Shown one piece after another: positions 1-10,976 of a stretch of DNA of 64,000 nucleotides. Positions within the stretch are counted from its first letter, which is position 1. Each line of letters begins with the position of its first letter. The position numbers were made by a program, and so were the translations under genes. Source of the stretch: Candidatus Arsenophonus triatominarum (GTDB lineage Bacteria; Pseudomonadota; Gammaproteobacteria; Enterobacterales; Enterobacteriaceae); the NCBI RefSeq assembly GCF_001640365.1, contig NZ_LWMI01000016.1, positions 248,001 through 312,000 of the forward strand. Reading direction: 5' to 3'. The notes under the pieces were generated by a model that saw nothing but the letters and a program-made list of their open reading frames with translations, was not told the origin of the DNA and made no database searches.

Positions 1-740
1 GCACGTACAATGATTTGAGGTAAGCCACTGCTATCACTACCCGTTTGCACATCAATAATGGCATAACGACCTTGGGCACCAGAACTGGTTGTGGTACTAC
101 GTAGTTTATTTATTGAATCAATCAACTCATTTAACATTAAAATATTATAGCGCTGTATTTCTGCCTGATCGGTGATGCTCTCTTCACCCTGCTTTATACC
201 TTCATTAGTTACCGTGATGACTATTTGATTATTTTGTGGGTTAAGCTGAATTTTCTGCCGGGTTTGTATCGCAATATCTTCATCTCCTCTCGGCCAGGTA
301 ATCCAATCTGTAATTAAGGAGTAGTCGGGATCATTTTTTTGCCTAACTTTAATCATTTTTTGTTGCAAAATAGCGTTAATTTGCGACCAAAGGGCGCTGT
401 TTTCAGCTGTATTAGTTAAAAATAAGCGACTCGCTGTTAGGCTATTTTCAGTATGGGTATCACTAAGTAACGAAAGTGTTTGAATAGGAGGACGAATATC
501 TAATGCTTTACCTACAGCGCCATTTTGATTAGCTGGCGGAATATCATATTCACCGTTTTGTAACGGTAACAATATACCTTGAGGGATCGTCAAATTTTTT
601 AACGGGGGTGTATTTAAGTATGATTCGTCACCACTGACTTGACGCTTATAACGTTGATTGCTTGTGCAGGCTACCAAAAATATAGCGAGTGACAGCCCTG
701 CAAGCTTAATAGCCTTTGATTTGTACAATATTGTTGCCAT
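1..740 (-). CDS. bamC: Outer membrane assembly lipoprotein BamC, C-terminus beyond window
   Basis: The gene runs off the left edge. Translation from the ATG at 740 gives a lipoprotein signal peptide with lipobox L-V-A-C about 25 residues in, followed by an S-N-Q-R-Y-K-R-Q-V-S-G-D-E stretch typical of BamC (old name NlpB) and a G-A-V-G-K-A-L-D-I-R-P-P block conserved in the family. About 246 codons are visible and the frame is open throughout. BamC is a lipid-anchored accessory part of the BAM complex that folds beta-barrel proteins into the outer membrane. It lies directly downstream of dapA on the same strand, as in E. coli, with only 9 bases between them, so co-transcription from dapA is likely. 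Confidence 0.93.
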   Translation of the reverse strand, partial: MATILYKSKAIKLAGLSLAIFLVACTSNQRYKRQVSGDESYLNTPPLKNLTIPQGILLPLQNGEYDIPPANQNGAVGKALDIRPPIQTLSLLSDTHTENSLTASRLFLTNTAENSALWSQINAILQQKMIKVRQKNDPDYSLITDWITWPRGDEDIAIQTRQKIQLNPQNNQIVITVTNEGIKQGEESITDQAEIQRYNILMLNELIDSINKLRSTTTSSGAQGRYAIIDVQTGSDSSGLPQIIVR

Positions 741-749
741 TAAATTTCC

Positions 750-1667
750 CTAAATTTTTTGTAAATCAGCGATCTTTAGCGCCTTTTGTACCGCTATCTG
801 ACCGGTCAGTGTTAATGGTGTCATCGGTAAGCGCAATGTATCAGAATTAATAAGTCCTAACTGATAGCAAGCCCATTTAACTGGAATCGGATTAGGCTCG
901 ATAAATAATTGATGATGCAATTCACTTAGTCGATAATTTAACTTATGCGCTTCGGCATACTTTTCTGATAATGCTAATTTGCATATTTCAGCCATTAATT
1001 TGGCGGCAATATTGGCTGTTACTGAAATTACTCCTTGCCCACCTAATTGCATAAATTCTAACGCAGTTGCATCATCACCGCTAAGCAAAATAAAATTTTC
1101 ATCATTAATTAATCTGCGAATGCGATTCACACGACTTAAATCACCACTAGCTTCCTTAAGGGCAACAATATTACCTAACTTTGCTAATCTGGCAACTGTC
1201 TCGGGCAATAAATCACATCCGGTGCGCGAAGGAACATTGTATAAGATTTGCGGTAAATTTGTCTGTTCGGCAATGGCGTTAAAATGCTGATAAAGTCCTT
1301 CTTGTGAAGGTTTGTTATAGTAAGGTGTTACCGCCAAACAGGCAACAACCCCCGTTTTTTCCAAAGATTTAGTTAATGCAATAGCTTGTTTGGTAGCATT
1401 TGCGCCACTGCCTGCAATAATAGGAATTCTGCCATCAGCATACTCTAATGTCGTCAATACCACATCCAAGTGCTCGTTATGATCAAGTGTTGCTGATTCT
1501 CCAGTTGTGCCAATAGATACAATCGCGGTTGTGCCATTATTAACATGATAATCAATCAGTTTTTTCAGACTGGGTTTATCTATTTGCCCTTTTATATCCA
1601 TTGGGGTAACAATCGCAGCAAGACTGCCACGCAAAAAATTCCGATATTTAATAGAATTATTAACCAT
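750..1667 (-). CDS. dapA: 4-hydroxy-tetrahydrodipicolinate synthase
   Basis: Cytosolic enzyme of lysine and diaminopimelate synthesis; it condenses pyruvate with aspartate semialdehyde. The 305-residue protein (E. coli 292) has the TIM-barrel hallmarks: the G-T-T-G-E loop near residue 53, the YYNKP motif near 116, the catalytic Tyr in YNVPSRTG (Y143) and the Schiff-base Lys in ALKEASGD (K171). I chose the ATG at 1667 because an AGGAAAAAGG ribosome site sits just upstream and the extra upstream residues do not match the family. Retaining dapA fits a need for peptidoglycan precursor even in a reduced genome. bamC follows closely. Confidence 0.95.
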   Translation of the reverse strand: MVNNSIKYRNFLRGSLAAIVTPMDIKGQIDKPSLKKLIDYHVNNGTTAIVSIGTTGESATLDHNEHLDVVLTTLEYADGRIPIIAGSGANATKQAIALTKSLEKTGVVACLAVTPYYNKPSQEGLYQHFNAIAEQTNLPQILYNVPSRTGCDLLPETVARLAKLGNIVALKEASGDLSRVNRIRRLINDENFILLSGDDATALEFMQLGGQGVISVTANIAAKLMAEICKLALSEKYAEAHKLNYRLSELHHQLFIEPNPIPVKWACYQLGLINSDTLRLPMTPLTLTGQIAVQKALKIADLQKI

Positions 1668-2034
1668 AACCTTTTTCCTAAATGAGACATTAAAATTATG
1701 GTACTTTTTCAGTCTAAAGAAAAAAACCTTCTTACTACACAAAATTTAATGAAACTTATTAATAACCACTCTGTTTTAAGAAAAATAAATAATGATTATC
1801 ATTCTATTTCCAGTTTATTTTTCTCGCTCAATTTATTATTTTATCAGCAAATAAATCTTTTAAAATTAAAAAATCAGCAAAAATGTGATCATTTCATTCC
1901 ATTAAATATCATTTTATCACTACTCAGTATGTAAACTTATTATATTGATATATTTGTTTTTTTATCTTGGCAGGAACTTTTTTTTATGGTTACCATAAGA
2001 TATTCAGAAATCATAAATTTATAAGGAAAACGAC
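1668..2034. promoter_or_regulatory. Divergent intergenic region dapA / gcvR
   Basis: Very AT-rich spacer between divergent dapA and gcvR. It must contain both promoters, but I see no single pair of boxes strong enough to name. A clear ribosome site (AAGGAAAA, 2022-2029) precedes gcvR. The short open frame across 1698-1934 has biased poly-A/T codons and no family resemblance, so I leave it out. Confidence 0.4.
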
Positions 2035-2502
2035 TTGCCACATAGTGAACAACAATCAATCATTATTATTGTACTTGTTGCAGATCATCTAGGTAAGATT
2101 AATACCGTTATCCAACTGGTCAGCAAATGTCAATGTAATATTGAAGATAGCTGTATGGCTATATTTGGCAAACAATTCTTCTTTATTATGATGTTATCAG
2201 ATAGCAAGCAATCAATTTCTTTAATAGAAGCAATGTTGCTTAAGCATGATACTGAATTAAAATTATTATCTATTATGCAAAAAACCACTTCTGGCGTTTA
2301 TAAAGAATATTTTTCAATAATAATTGCCAATGTTATTGTTAATGTCGCTCCCGCTATAGTTGAACAATTTACTTGTTTATTTATCACTCATAACTTCAAC
2401 CTAACCAAACTGGTTGCAAAAATACAACCAGCGACAAACAAATATGATCAACAACTTGAAATTCATATGAATGCCCAAAGTTTTATTAGTGATAATGAGT
2501 GA
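2035..2502 (+). CDS. gcvR: Glycine cleavage system regulator GcvR, nonsense-shortened
   Basis: ACT-domain-type protein that in E. coli binds GcvA and represses the glycine cleavage operon. The start is TTG at 2035 behind AAGGAAAA; from it the first 20 residues align in length with E. coli GcvR, including A-D-x-x-G and the C-N-I-E-D-S motif. The frame ends at TGA 2500-2502 after 155 residues (E. coli 190). The in-frame codons after that TGA, to TAG at 2581-2583, still read K-L-C-T-K-L-N, matching the E. coli C-terminal K-A-L-C-T-E-L-N. The gene therefore carries a point nonsense mutation and has lost its last segment. Function may be reduced. Confidence 0.85.
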   Translation: MPHSEQQSIIIIVLVADHLGKINTVIQLVSKCQCNIEDSCMAIFGKQFFFIMMLSDSKQSISLIEAMLLKHDTELKLLSIMQKTTSGVYKEYFSIIIANVIVNVAPAIVEQFTCLFITHNFNLTKLVAKIQPATNKYDQQLEIHMNAQSFISDNE

Positions 2503-2603
2503 ATTAACAAAATAGATTTAAACAAATTGTGCACAAAATTAAATGTACAATTAGCATTATCAGCAAATCGCAATAACATATAGAATTAAACGGAGAGAAT
2601 CTA

Positions 2604-3074
2604 ATGAGCCCATTGAAAGCCGGTGATAAGGCCCCCCAATTTAGCCTTCCTGACCAAGATGGCGAAATAATCAATTTATCTGATTATCTTGGTCAACGAA
2701 TTTTGATTTATTTTTATCCTAAAGCAATGACTCCCGGCTGTACAATACAAGCTTGTGGATTACGTGACGAAATGGATAAATTAAAACAAATGGGTGTTGA
2801 AGTTTTTGGTATAAGTACTGATAAAGCAGAAAAGTTATTACGTTTCACTGAAAAAGAGATGCTAAATTTTACATTACTATCGGATCACAAGCACGAGGTA
2901 GCGGAAAAATTCGGTGTATGGGGAGCAAAGCAATTTATGGGAAAAACGTTTGATGGCATTCATCGCATCAGTTTTCTGATTAATGCAAAAGGTGAGATTG
3001 AACATGTGTTTGACAAATTCAAAACCAGTGATCATCACCAAATTATACTGAATTATCTTAATACTCATCCGTGA
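2604..3074 (+). CDS. bcp: Thioredoxin-dependent thiol peroxidase Bcp (atypical 2-Cys peroxiredoxin)
   Basis: Cytoplasmic peroxiredoxin that reduces hydrogen and organic peroxides with thioredoxin as electron donor. The 156 residues equal the E. coli length. The peroxidatic Cys is C46 in T-P-G-C-T and the resolving Cys is C51 in Q-A-C-G, the spacing of the BCP subfamily. A GGAGAG ribosome site precedes the ATG. It follows gcvR on the same strand, as in E. coli. A hairpin downstream (3085-3123) probably ends the transcript. Confidence 0.96.
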   Translation: MSPLKAGDKAPQFSLPDQDGEIINLSDYLGQRILIYFYPKAMTPGCTIQACGLRDEMDKLKQMGVEVFGISTDKAEKLLRFTEKEMLNFTLLSDHKHEVAEKFGVWGAKQFMGKTFDGIHRISFLINAKGEIEHVFDKFKTSDHHQIILNYLNTHP

Positions 3075-3084
3075 TTAAAATCGA

Positions 3085-3135
3085 TTGTTAATTGCCCCTG
3101 CCTGTTTTGGTGGCAATTAACAATTAAAAAATTAT
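3085..3135 (+). terminator. Probable terminator after bcp
   Basis: Perfect 12-base inverted repeat TTGTTAATTGCC / GGCAATTAACAA (3085-3096 and 3112-3123) around a 15-base loop, followed by an A/T-rich tail. The AT-rich stem could act in both directions, between bcp and the converging perM remnant. Confidence 0.55.
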
Positions 3136-3136
3136 T

Positions 3137-3745
3137 TTTCAGTTACTAGATTATCTTCTGGCCACACATGACATGCATAACGGCTTTAATTAAAGTAGCC
3201 AATGGAATGGCAAAAAATACCCCCCAAAAAAACCAAAGCCCACCAAATACTACAACAGATAAAATAATAACTAACGGATGCAAATTAACCGCTTCAGAGA
3301 ATAAAATGGGCACCACAATAAGTTGCCATCAAGCCCTTGAACAATTAAATAAGCGATTAGTAAAGTCCCAAAGTCAGGTCCAATACCCCATTGAAAAAGA
3401 GCAACTAAAACTACTTGGATGGTAACTACCACAGCACCAATATAGGGGGATCAAAACAGAAATACCAACTAGTACTGACAAAAATAGCGAGTAGCGTAAA
3501 CCTAAAAAAACAAACGCGATATGAAGTACAGATACCAACAATAACAATTTCAATAACTTTACCAAGGATATAGTTAGTGATCTGTTTGTTCATTTCCTGC
3601 CAAACTTGTCCGACTAATAACCGATCACGAGGTAAAATACGCTGCAATCCACGTATCATTCTAGTTTTATCTTTCAGTAAAAAAATACCATCAGCGGTAC
3701 TAAAACCAGATATATTACTATGGTAATAATACCAATTGACATACT
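3137..3745 (-). pseudogene. perM: perM remnant (PerM/YfgO, AI-2E family membrane protein)
   Basis: On the minus strand, pieces in different frames read in order as the second half of E. coli PerM: V-P-L-M-V-F-F-L-L-K-D (about 3690-3720), then L-P-R-D-R-L-L-V-G-Q-V-W (about 3600-3635), [20 protein letters not shown], and near the end [11 protein letters not shown] and [13 protein letters not shown] (about 3170-3300). At least three frameshifts separate them and roughly the first 170 residues are gone. The position opposite bepA matches E. coli gene order. It is clearly dead. Confidence 0.9.
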
Positions 3746-3818
3746 ATCCTAGTAAAGTTTGCTATCATAAAAAATATCATTTAACAATATAATCAATCGT
3801 AAGGGATACTTCCGGTTT

Positions 3819-5285
3819 ATGAATACAAAATTTACTAAACCACTCATTACTCTTGTAATAACAATAATGTTAGCAGTTCCTATGAAGCCTGTTTATACCG
3901 CTATTGAAGATAATTTGCCCGATATTGGTACCACAGCAGGTGGTACACTAACTATTGATCAAGAGATCATTATCGGTGACGCACTAATACGCCAATTACG
4001 TGCTAGCATACCACTTATTTACGATCCCTTGTTAAATCAATATATTAATCATCTTGGCATGCGCTTAGTAAAAAATACCCACTCAGTAAAAACTCCGTTC
4101 CATTTTTACCTGATAAATAATCCTAATATTAATGCTTACGCTTATTTTGGTGGTAACGTCGTTCTCCATTCTGCCCTGTTTCGTTATAGCCAAAATGAAA
4201 GTCAGCTGGCCTCAGTGATCGCCCATGAAATTTCTCATGTAACACAAAGACATCTTGCCCGTATGCTAGAAGATCGTGAACGGAATGCACCATTAGCCTG
4301 GATAGGCGCCATTGGTTCAGCACTGTTAGTGATGGCTAATCCACAAGCAGGTATTGCGACACTGACAGGAACATTAGCTGGTGTGCAACAAGGTATAATA
4401 AGCTTTACTCAATCTAACGAGCAAGAAGCTGACCGAATTGGTATACAGATTTTACGTCGCGCCGGATTCGATCCGCGCGCCATGTCTGATTTTATGCAAA
4501 TTTCAGCCGAGCAGAGCCATTATATGTCAAAACTACCTGAGATGCTATTAACCCATCCACTACCAGATAGTCGTTTAGCGGATGCACTAAATCGTTCAAA
4601 TCAATATCCGAAAGTGAATCTCCCACCATCGTTGAATTTTATGCTGGCTCGGGTACGCATTCTTGCCATGTGTACAGACGGGCAAAAACCGGTTCTTGAA
4701 CAAATTTTATCTCAGTATAGCCAAGGTGATACTAAAGAAAGAATGGCGGCTGATTATGGTCATGCGCTACAGCTTAATGAAGATAAAAAATATCAGGCTG
4801 CTGGCAATATTGTACACTTACTTTTGGCTAAGCAACCTGCTAATCCCTGGTTTATTGATCTAATGACCTATATAGATATAGGGTCAAATCAACCACTAAA
4901 GGCTATTTCTCGTTTACAAAATGCACTAACCAAAACACCAAATGACCCAATTCTACAAATTGATCTGGCAAATGCCTATATTGCTAATAATCAGTATGAT
5001 CAAGGCAGTCAATTATTGCGTAAATACACCTTCGATAACCCCAATGACTTAAATGGTTGGACTTTGTTGGCAGAAGTTTCAGCTAAGCAAGGTAAGCGTA
5101 GTGAACAGTTAGCAGCTTATGCTGAAGGCATGGCTTTGCGTGGTAATTATGGTACTGCCATTCAATATCTTACCGATGCCAGTCGGCTAACAAAAACCGG
5201 TAGTTATGATCAAGCAAGATATGATGCCCGTATTGATACACTACGCCAGTTACAAACACGTGATAAACAATTACAAAAACGCTAA
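3819..5285 (+). CDS. bepA: Periplasmic metalloprotease/chaperone BepA (YfgC)
   Basis: M48-family protease with a TPR tail that helps assemble or degrade LptD and other outer membrane proteins. 488 residues (E. coli 487). An N-terminal signal peptide (hydrophobic to about residue 22, likely cut near Y-T-A) directs export. The zinc site is H136-E137-I-S-H140 with the third ligand in N-E-Q-E-A-D (E201). A conserved T-H-P-L-P-D-S-R loop follows near 245, and TPR-like helices fill residues about 310-480. It is intact, in contrast to its neighbours perM and yfgD. The yfgD remnant starts 13 bases downstream, as in the E. coli bepA-yfgD operon. Confidence 0.95.
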   Translation: MNTKFTKPLITLVITIMLAVPMKPVYTAIEDNLPDIGTTAGGTLTIDQEIIIGDALIRQLRASIPLIYDPLLNQYINHLGMRLVKNTHSVKTPFHFYLINNPNINAYAYFGGNVVLHSALFRYSQNESQLASVIAHEISHVTQRHLARMLEDRERNAPLAWIGAIGSALLVMANPQAGIATLTGTLAGVQQGIISFTQSNEQEADRIGIQILRRAGFDPRAMSDFMQISAEQSHYMSKLPEMLLTHPLPDSRLADALNRSNQYPKVNLPPSLNFMLARVRILAMCTDGQKPVLEQILSQYSQGDTKERMAADYGHALQLNEDKKYQAAGNIVHLLLAKQPANPWFIDLMTYIDIGSNQPLKAISRLQNALTKTPNDPILQIDLANAYIANNQYDQGSQLLRKYTFDNPNDLNGWTLLAEVSAKQGKRSEQLAAYAEGMALRGNYGTAIQYLTDASRLTKTGSYDQARYDARIDTLRQLQTRDKQLQKR

Positions 5286-5297
5286 GGAAATTACCTT

Positions 5298-5645
5298 ATG
5301 TCTCAACAAGTGACGATTTACCATAATCCTCGTTGTTCAAAAAGTCGACAGACCCTACAGCTATTAGAAGATATGGGGGTTAAACCACGCATCATTGAAT
5401 ATCTTAAAACACCTCCAAGTATCAATAGCTTGAAAACTTTACTTTCACAACTGGGTTTCACTGAACCGCGTCAATTAATGAGAAGCAACGAAACAATTTA
5501 TCAAACAGCTCGTTATCAGATTATATATTACTGCAAGCAATTCATGATAACCCAATATTGATTGAGCGACCTATCGTTGTCGTTGATAACCATGCTCAGC
5601 TAGGACGGACGTCCACCAGAACAAGTAAAAAAGCTATTTAAATAA
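5298..5645 (+). pseudogene. yfgD: ArsC/YfgD-family arsenate reductase-like gene, frameshifted
   Basis: Opens with the ArsC-family N-terminus (T-I-Y-H-N-P-R-C-S-K-S-R, with the active Cys) and is intact to about residue 72. Near 5514 one base is missing: the restored frame continues as L-S-D-Y-I-L-L-Q-A-I-H-D-N-P and I-E-R-P-I-V-V, the family C-terminal block. A second lesion near 5604 is a 4-base tandem duplication (GGACGGACG for GGACG); beyond it the frame reads R-P-P-E-Q-V-K-K-L-F-K then stop at 5643-5645. The unedited frame stops at 5561 after 87 codons. Two independent lesions make loss of function likely. Probably co-transcribed with bepA. Confidence 0.9.
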
Positions 5646-5655
5646 TCCTGCATCT

Positions 5656-5684
5656 TTAAGAAGTAAAGTAAGTTTACCTCTTAA
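5656..5684. terminator. Probable bidirectional terminator between yfgD and hda
   Basis: Imperfect palindrome with TTAAGA...TCTTAA arms and an inner TAAA/TTTA stem lies between two converging genes. It is flanked by T- and A-rich bases on both sides. Confidence 0.4.
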
Positions 5685-5685
5685 A

Positions 5686-6390
5686 TTAAAGTTTAAGAAT
5701 ATCCTTAACAAAGGGAATAGTCAGTTTGCGTTGAGCAACAATCGAAGCATGATCTAACTCATCTAACATAGTAAATAATGTGCGGGTTTTCCTATCCAAA
5801 CGCTTTAAAACAAAACGACTAACCTCTTCAGATAACTGGAAACCGCGTAATTTAGCGCGTAATTGCAGTGCCTGGATCTTATCTTCATCACTAAGTGGAT
5901 GAAGTTTATAAATCTGTCCCCAATCAAGTCTGGATGCTAAATCAGGTAATGCTAAATCAATTAATCTAGGCGGCCTATCACCGGTTATCAATAAACAGCT
6001 TTTGCCGTTTTCCAAGATACGATTATATAAATTAAAAAGTGCTATTTCCCACTCTTCATCATCGGCAATACAATGAGCATTATCAATGCAAACCAGAGCT
6101 AAATGTTCCATACCGTCTAAAACATCAGGGACAAAATAGCTACGTTTATCCAGAGGAACATAACCAACTGCCTCGCCTTTTTGTGACAATTCACTACATG
6201 CAGCGTGTAATAAATGACTTTTTCCACTACCTTCTTGCTGAGACCAAAAATAAATATAGCTGCTATGGGATTGGTTAATAGCAGATTTGATAGCCGCTAA
6301 TAAAATACCATTTTCGCCAGTAATAAAACTGGCAAAGGTTTCATCATCAGGCGTAGATAAAGGTAATGAAAGCTGCGACGGCGTATTCAG
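5686..6390 (-). CDS. hda: DnaA regulatory inactivator Hda (CUG start)
   Basis: AAA+ protein that, with the loaded beta clamp, stimulates DnaA-ATP hydrolysis and so limits replication initiation. From the CTG at 6388-6390 the protein is 234 residues (E. coli about 233). The N-terminal clamp-binding motif Q-L-S-L-P-L, the P-loop G-S-G-K-S-H and the C-terminal [10 protein letters not shown]-x-I-L-K-L are all present. I chose CTG because E. coli hda is known to start at a weak CUG, the AAAGAGGTG ribosome site sits at the right distance, and homology begins exactly at L-N-T-P. The in-frame upstream ATG at 6462 adds residues with no family match. The rare start keeps Hda levels low. The upp-uraA genes that precede hda in E. 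coli are gone except for a uraA stub. Confidence 0.93.
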   Translation of the reverse strand: MNTPSQLSLPLSTPDDETFASFITGENGILLAAIKSAINQSHSSYIYFWSQQEGSGKSHLLHAACSELSQKGEAVGYVPLDKRSYFVPDVLDGMEHLALVCIDNAHCIADDEEWEIALFNLYNRILENGKSCLLITGDRPPRLIDLALPDLASRLDWGQIYKLHPLSDEDKIQALQLRAKLRGFQLSEEVSRFVLKRLDRKTRTLFTMLDELDHASIVAQRKLTIPFVKDILKL

Positions 6391-6515
6391 AAGCACCTCT
6401 TTCTGTATAGAGTAAGAAAACACATACAGCTTAACACAAAAGTTGTAATTAGATGAACTCAAACAATATCATCCGATGGAACTAATAATTTACCTACTAT
6501 CCCAGTAAAAATTAG

Positions 6516-6615
6516 CTATTTTTTAATCGGCTCTACCGACTCAAGCTTAGTAGTTATATAAGTTTTTTCCGGACGAATAATATTAATCAGGCGAAAAACT
6601 AACGACATAATAATA
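6516..6615 (-). pseudogene. uraA: uraA 3' stub (uracil permease)
   Basis: Minus-strand codons ending at TAG 6516-6518 read M-S-L-V-F-R-L-I-N-I-I-R-P-E then a short polar tail, matching the very C-terminus of E. coli UraA (V-S-L-I-F-K-L-I-S-V-L-R-P-E). The rest of the gene is cut off at 6616 by the IS481-type element. uraA lies next to hda in E. coli, which supports the call. Only about 32 codons remain. Confidence 0.75.
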
Positions 6616-7658
6616 CGTAGTAGATCAGACTTGATCTGACAGTTACCGGTTATTTATACAGTACCTGTCAGGTTAAATTTGATTTAAATCTTTCTCTCTC
6701 CAAAGTTGTTTTCCATCGTGTAAAGTTGCCATAGGAGTTCGACCGCAACACATTTTTCCTTGACGAGTGCGTTGGTTATTATATTCCGCTAACCATTTAT
6801 CTAAATCAGCTTGTAATTCATCTAAAGCCCTATAGATTTTCTTACGAAAAGCCACCTGATAGAACTCTGTAATACAGTTTTATGAAAGCGTTCACAAATC
6901 CCATTAGTTTGAGGTGAACGAGCTTTAGTTTTTGTGTGATCAATATCATTGATAGCGAGATAAAGTTGATAATCGTGATGTTCAACTTTACCACAATACT
7001 CACTGCCTCTGTCCGTCAGTATACGTAACACTGGTAACCCATGCTGGGAATAAAAAGGGAGAACCTTGTCATTTAATAAATCTGCCGCCGTTATCGCGCT
7101 TTTTGTTGTGTAAAGCTTACAATGAACGACTTTACTGTAAGTATCAATGTAAGTTTGTTGATAAACACGATCTGACAGGATAATTCCTTCTGTTGCGATT
7201 TTATCTTCAAGCGTTTTTAGGCGTTTTGTAAAATTTTCGAGATTATGGCGCAGCTAAATAGAGCGAACGCCACTCCCCGAAACAAAAATGCCTTTTTTTC
7301 TTAGTTCATTACTACTGCGGTGTTGACCGTGTGCAGGGTATTCAATCGCATACTCAACTACAGCGCTTTCAATCTGTTCATCTACTCTATTTTGATTAAT
7401 TAAAGCGTCTATCCCACCATCGTTAACAAGTTCCTGGTAGCGATAAAACGTATCTCGGGATACCCCCATAATCTTACAGGCTTTTGAGACGTTATTAAGC
7501 TCTTCAGCGAGGTTAAGTAACCCGACTTTATGTTTGATGATAGGATTATTTGTTTGATACATAGAATTACCTTTTATTTAATTATCTAATGATGTTAATT
7601 AAAACCGGTAACGCTCTTTTTTAAATCAGAATTGTCAGATTAAGTTAAGACTAATACA
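6616..7658 (-). mobile_element. IS481-type element, copy 1, decayed
   Basis: Same element as the intact copy at 38325-39518, but the transposase frame is ruined. Relative to the intact copy it lacks about 130 bases in the middle (junction near 7172) and about 25 bases near 7385, has lost a base in the TTCTTGTAATAC run near 6868, and carries a stop where the intact gene has a Gln near 7255. Pieces of the transposase are seen at 6673-6855, 6822-7031 and 7254-7562 on the minus strand. Its left end abuts uraA and its right end borders prophage DNA. No target duplication is visible. Confidence 0.88.
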
Positions 7659-7941
7659 GATTATTGAAGGTTTCATATTTTACGTCCTTACGATATTTTT
7701 GAATTCCCCCTTTTGATGGGGTTGGTCGGGCGCTCAAAACCGTCGTAAGTCGGCGGGCATATTTCCCTTTCGGGTATTGTATTAGCCTCACGCCCGATCA
7801 TATCAAAATACTATGGACATAAAAAAACCACATGGCTTTCGAGTGTGGGAACCGCTTACGAAGGTGTTTTGAGCACCTAATTTAGAATATAGCGCATGAT
7901 TTCTTCTTCCGTCAATGGTTATTTAAAAGGTCAATGGTTTA
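7659..7941. other. Non-coding stretch at left edge of prophage, GC-rich
   Basis: No convincing gene. Unlike surrounding DNA it is GC-rich at 7700-7800, with palindromic pieces around GGGCGTGAGG and CGCCGACTTACGACGG that recall the leader regions found before antirepressor-type genes in enteric prophages. Transcription of the antirepressor gene ends here. Confidence 0.3.
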
Positions 7942-8260
7942 TTATGCAGCTGCAATCTCGTTCATCATGACACCTAACAATCTAGGAAACTGGTTATCGT
8001 AGAAATGGGGTTGAGTCTGACGGGGATTATTAGGGTCAGTCAGATTTTTACCAAACTGTAGTCCTTTTTCCGTCAATGACCAAAATAGTTTTTCTTTGTC
8101 AGGATGTTTAGTACTTGGGCGCGATTTACGCTCGACGATTCCGAGAAGTTGTAACCGTTTAAAGCCAGATTGTGGACTATAAGGCTTTGTAGTGGCATAC
8201 TAAATTTGGCCACCTAAGTTGAGGTGATATGCTTACCTCATAATTTTTATAGGTGCCGAA

Positions 8261-9372
<1,112 letters not shown>

Positions 9373-9531
9373 TCAGAGCGACTGTTCCGTGAACAGTCAG
9401 GTAGGGTGGCCAATTTTAGTTGACCACTACACTTGCCATGCAGTAGTAAAAGCTCAGTAAAAGAGTGCGTCACTTCGCTTGAACCTGTTAAACTCCCTTC
9501 TGGTGCATCAACGGCGTAAGCGGGTAGTATA

Positions 9532-10412
9532 TAGCTAGGCGACTTAATTTTGATTACAGCATATGTATTAAAAACAGGTCATCGATAGTGCATCCTGTTT
9601 CCATCTTTTTACGTTTAGCTTGAGACCATTTATGTTCTATAGGATTTAAATCTGGTGAATACACAGGCAAATATTCTATCTGGTGTCCTGCGTTTATAAT
9701 TGCCTGTTCAATATTCTTACCTTTGTGAAAGCTAGCGTTGTCCATAAAAATAACAGAATTTTCAGGAAGTTCTGGGAGCAATATTTTTGTGATCCAAACA
9801 TAAAAAACATCACGGTTAATATTGCAATCAAATAATCCGATAGCAAAAAGGGTTGCTCCCAATAAAGCGCCAATAACATTTGTTCTTCCCTTAGCACCCC
9901 AGTTTTTCAGGCCAAAACAACGGTGACCTTTTGGGGAATAGCCGTGAGTTCGTGGAGTGTCATGTGAAAAACCACTTTCATCAATAAAAACAACAGATTT
10001 ATCTTTTTTTTCATACTGTTGTCTTTTTTGCTGATGTGCCAGCCTGTCGCTTTCGTTGGTTTTTGGATGGAATAGAGTTTTTTTTATAGGTTAATCCCAG
10101 CTTTTTAAGGGATTGCCAAATAGTCTTTTTACAAACACCGAATCGCTCTGCCCGTTCCTTTTGGTAAGCATCTGGATACTGTTCCACATCTTTTGCTAAA
10201 GCATTTTTATCGAGCTTCCTCTTACGTGGCGTTGAATTTTTTGGCTCTGGTCGTTTAAGCCAACGTACTAAAGACGCTTTTCCAATACGGAATTGTTTCG
10301 CAGTTTCTCGAATTGTTAAACCTTCGGCTTTCCTTACAGATATTACTTTACGTCGAAAATCAATTGTATAACTCATAACACACCTTGTAATCAAAATTAA
10401 GTCGCCTAGCTA
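9532..10412 (-). mobile_element. IS630-family element, copy 1
   Basis: 881 bp with 27-bp perfect terminal inverted repeats beginning TAGCTAGGCGACTTAA, flanked by TA duplications (9530-9531, 10413-10414). Two frames: N-terminal helix-turn-helix half (10011-10376 from the ATG with AAGGTG ribosome site) and C-terminal DDE half (C-terminal piece from 9862 to 9554, open further upstream). They are joined by a frameshift at an A8 run. The catalytic half contains F-I-D-E-S-G, F-M-D-N-A-S-F-H-K and L-P-V-Y-S-P-D-L-N-P-I-E, the IS630 signature. It splits the antirepressor gene. Confidence 0.95.
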
Positions 10413-10976
10413 TATCCGGCATTCCAAGGGAAGATTGGAGTTTTTTCATCGCTCCCAACATGGCGGAAGGCGCAATACGTAGCTCTTGCTTATAAAAAGC
10501 GATCATGGCTAAACCAGCTTGTACTTTTTCGACAAGTATTCCGTTATTGCTTTTTACCGAATCACGAAATCGCTCATAAACCTGAACTTCAAAAGCGGGG
10601 TCTATCCATGCTGCATATCGAATGGCGATAATTTCAACTGCCCAGCTGCCAGATTCAAGTCCACCTTTGATGATGTTGACCGAAGCACTCTGCGATGCTT
10701 CGCTTACTTTTTGCGCAAAAGTGCTGATACCCTCGCTTCTCAGAAACACAGATGGCCGCTGAGACTCAGTTGCTTTACCTTGTGCAACTGCCACACGGTG
10801 TAAATCATTCAGACAATAACGCCCGAAAGCATCTTGACGGACAACGGTATTTTCAATAACAACTAATTTAGACATAAAAATATTTCTCCGTAATGAAACG
10901 AATTAAGGTATTAACGTGAAAGATTTTGCAGATTGAACCCTAAACCCGTTATACTTACCAAAAAGGAGGATTCCCT

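Noticed and set aside
979-1290. Plus-strand open frame opposite dapA
   Set aside because: It lies fully antisense to a well-supported enzyme and shows no family pattern.
1698-1934. 78-codon frame in the dapA-gcvR spacer
   Set aside because: Composition is plain AT-rich spacer, no ribosome site, no recognisable motif.
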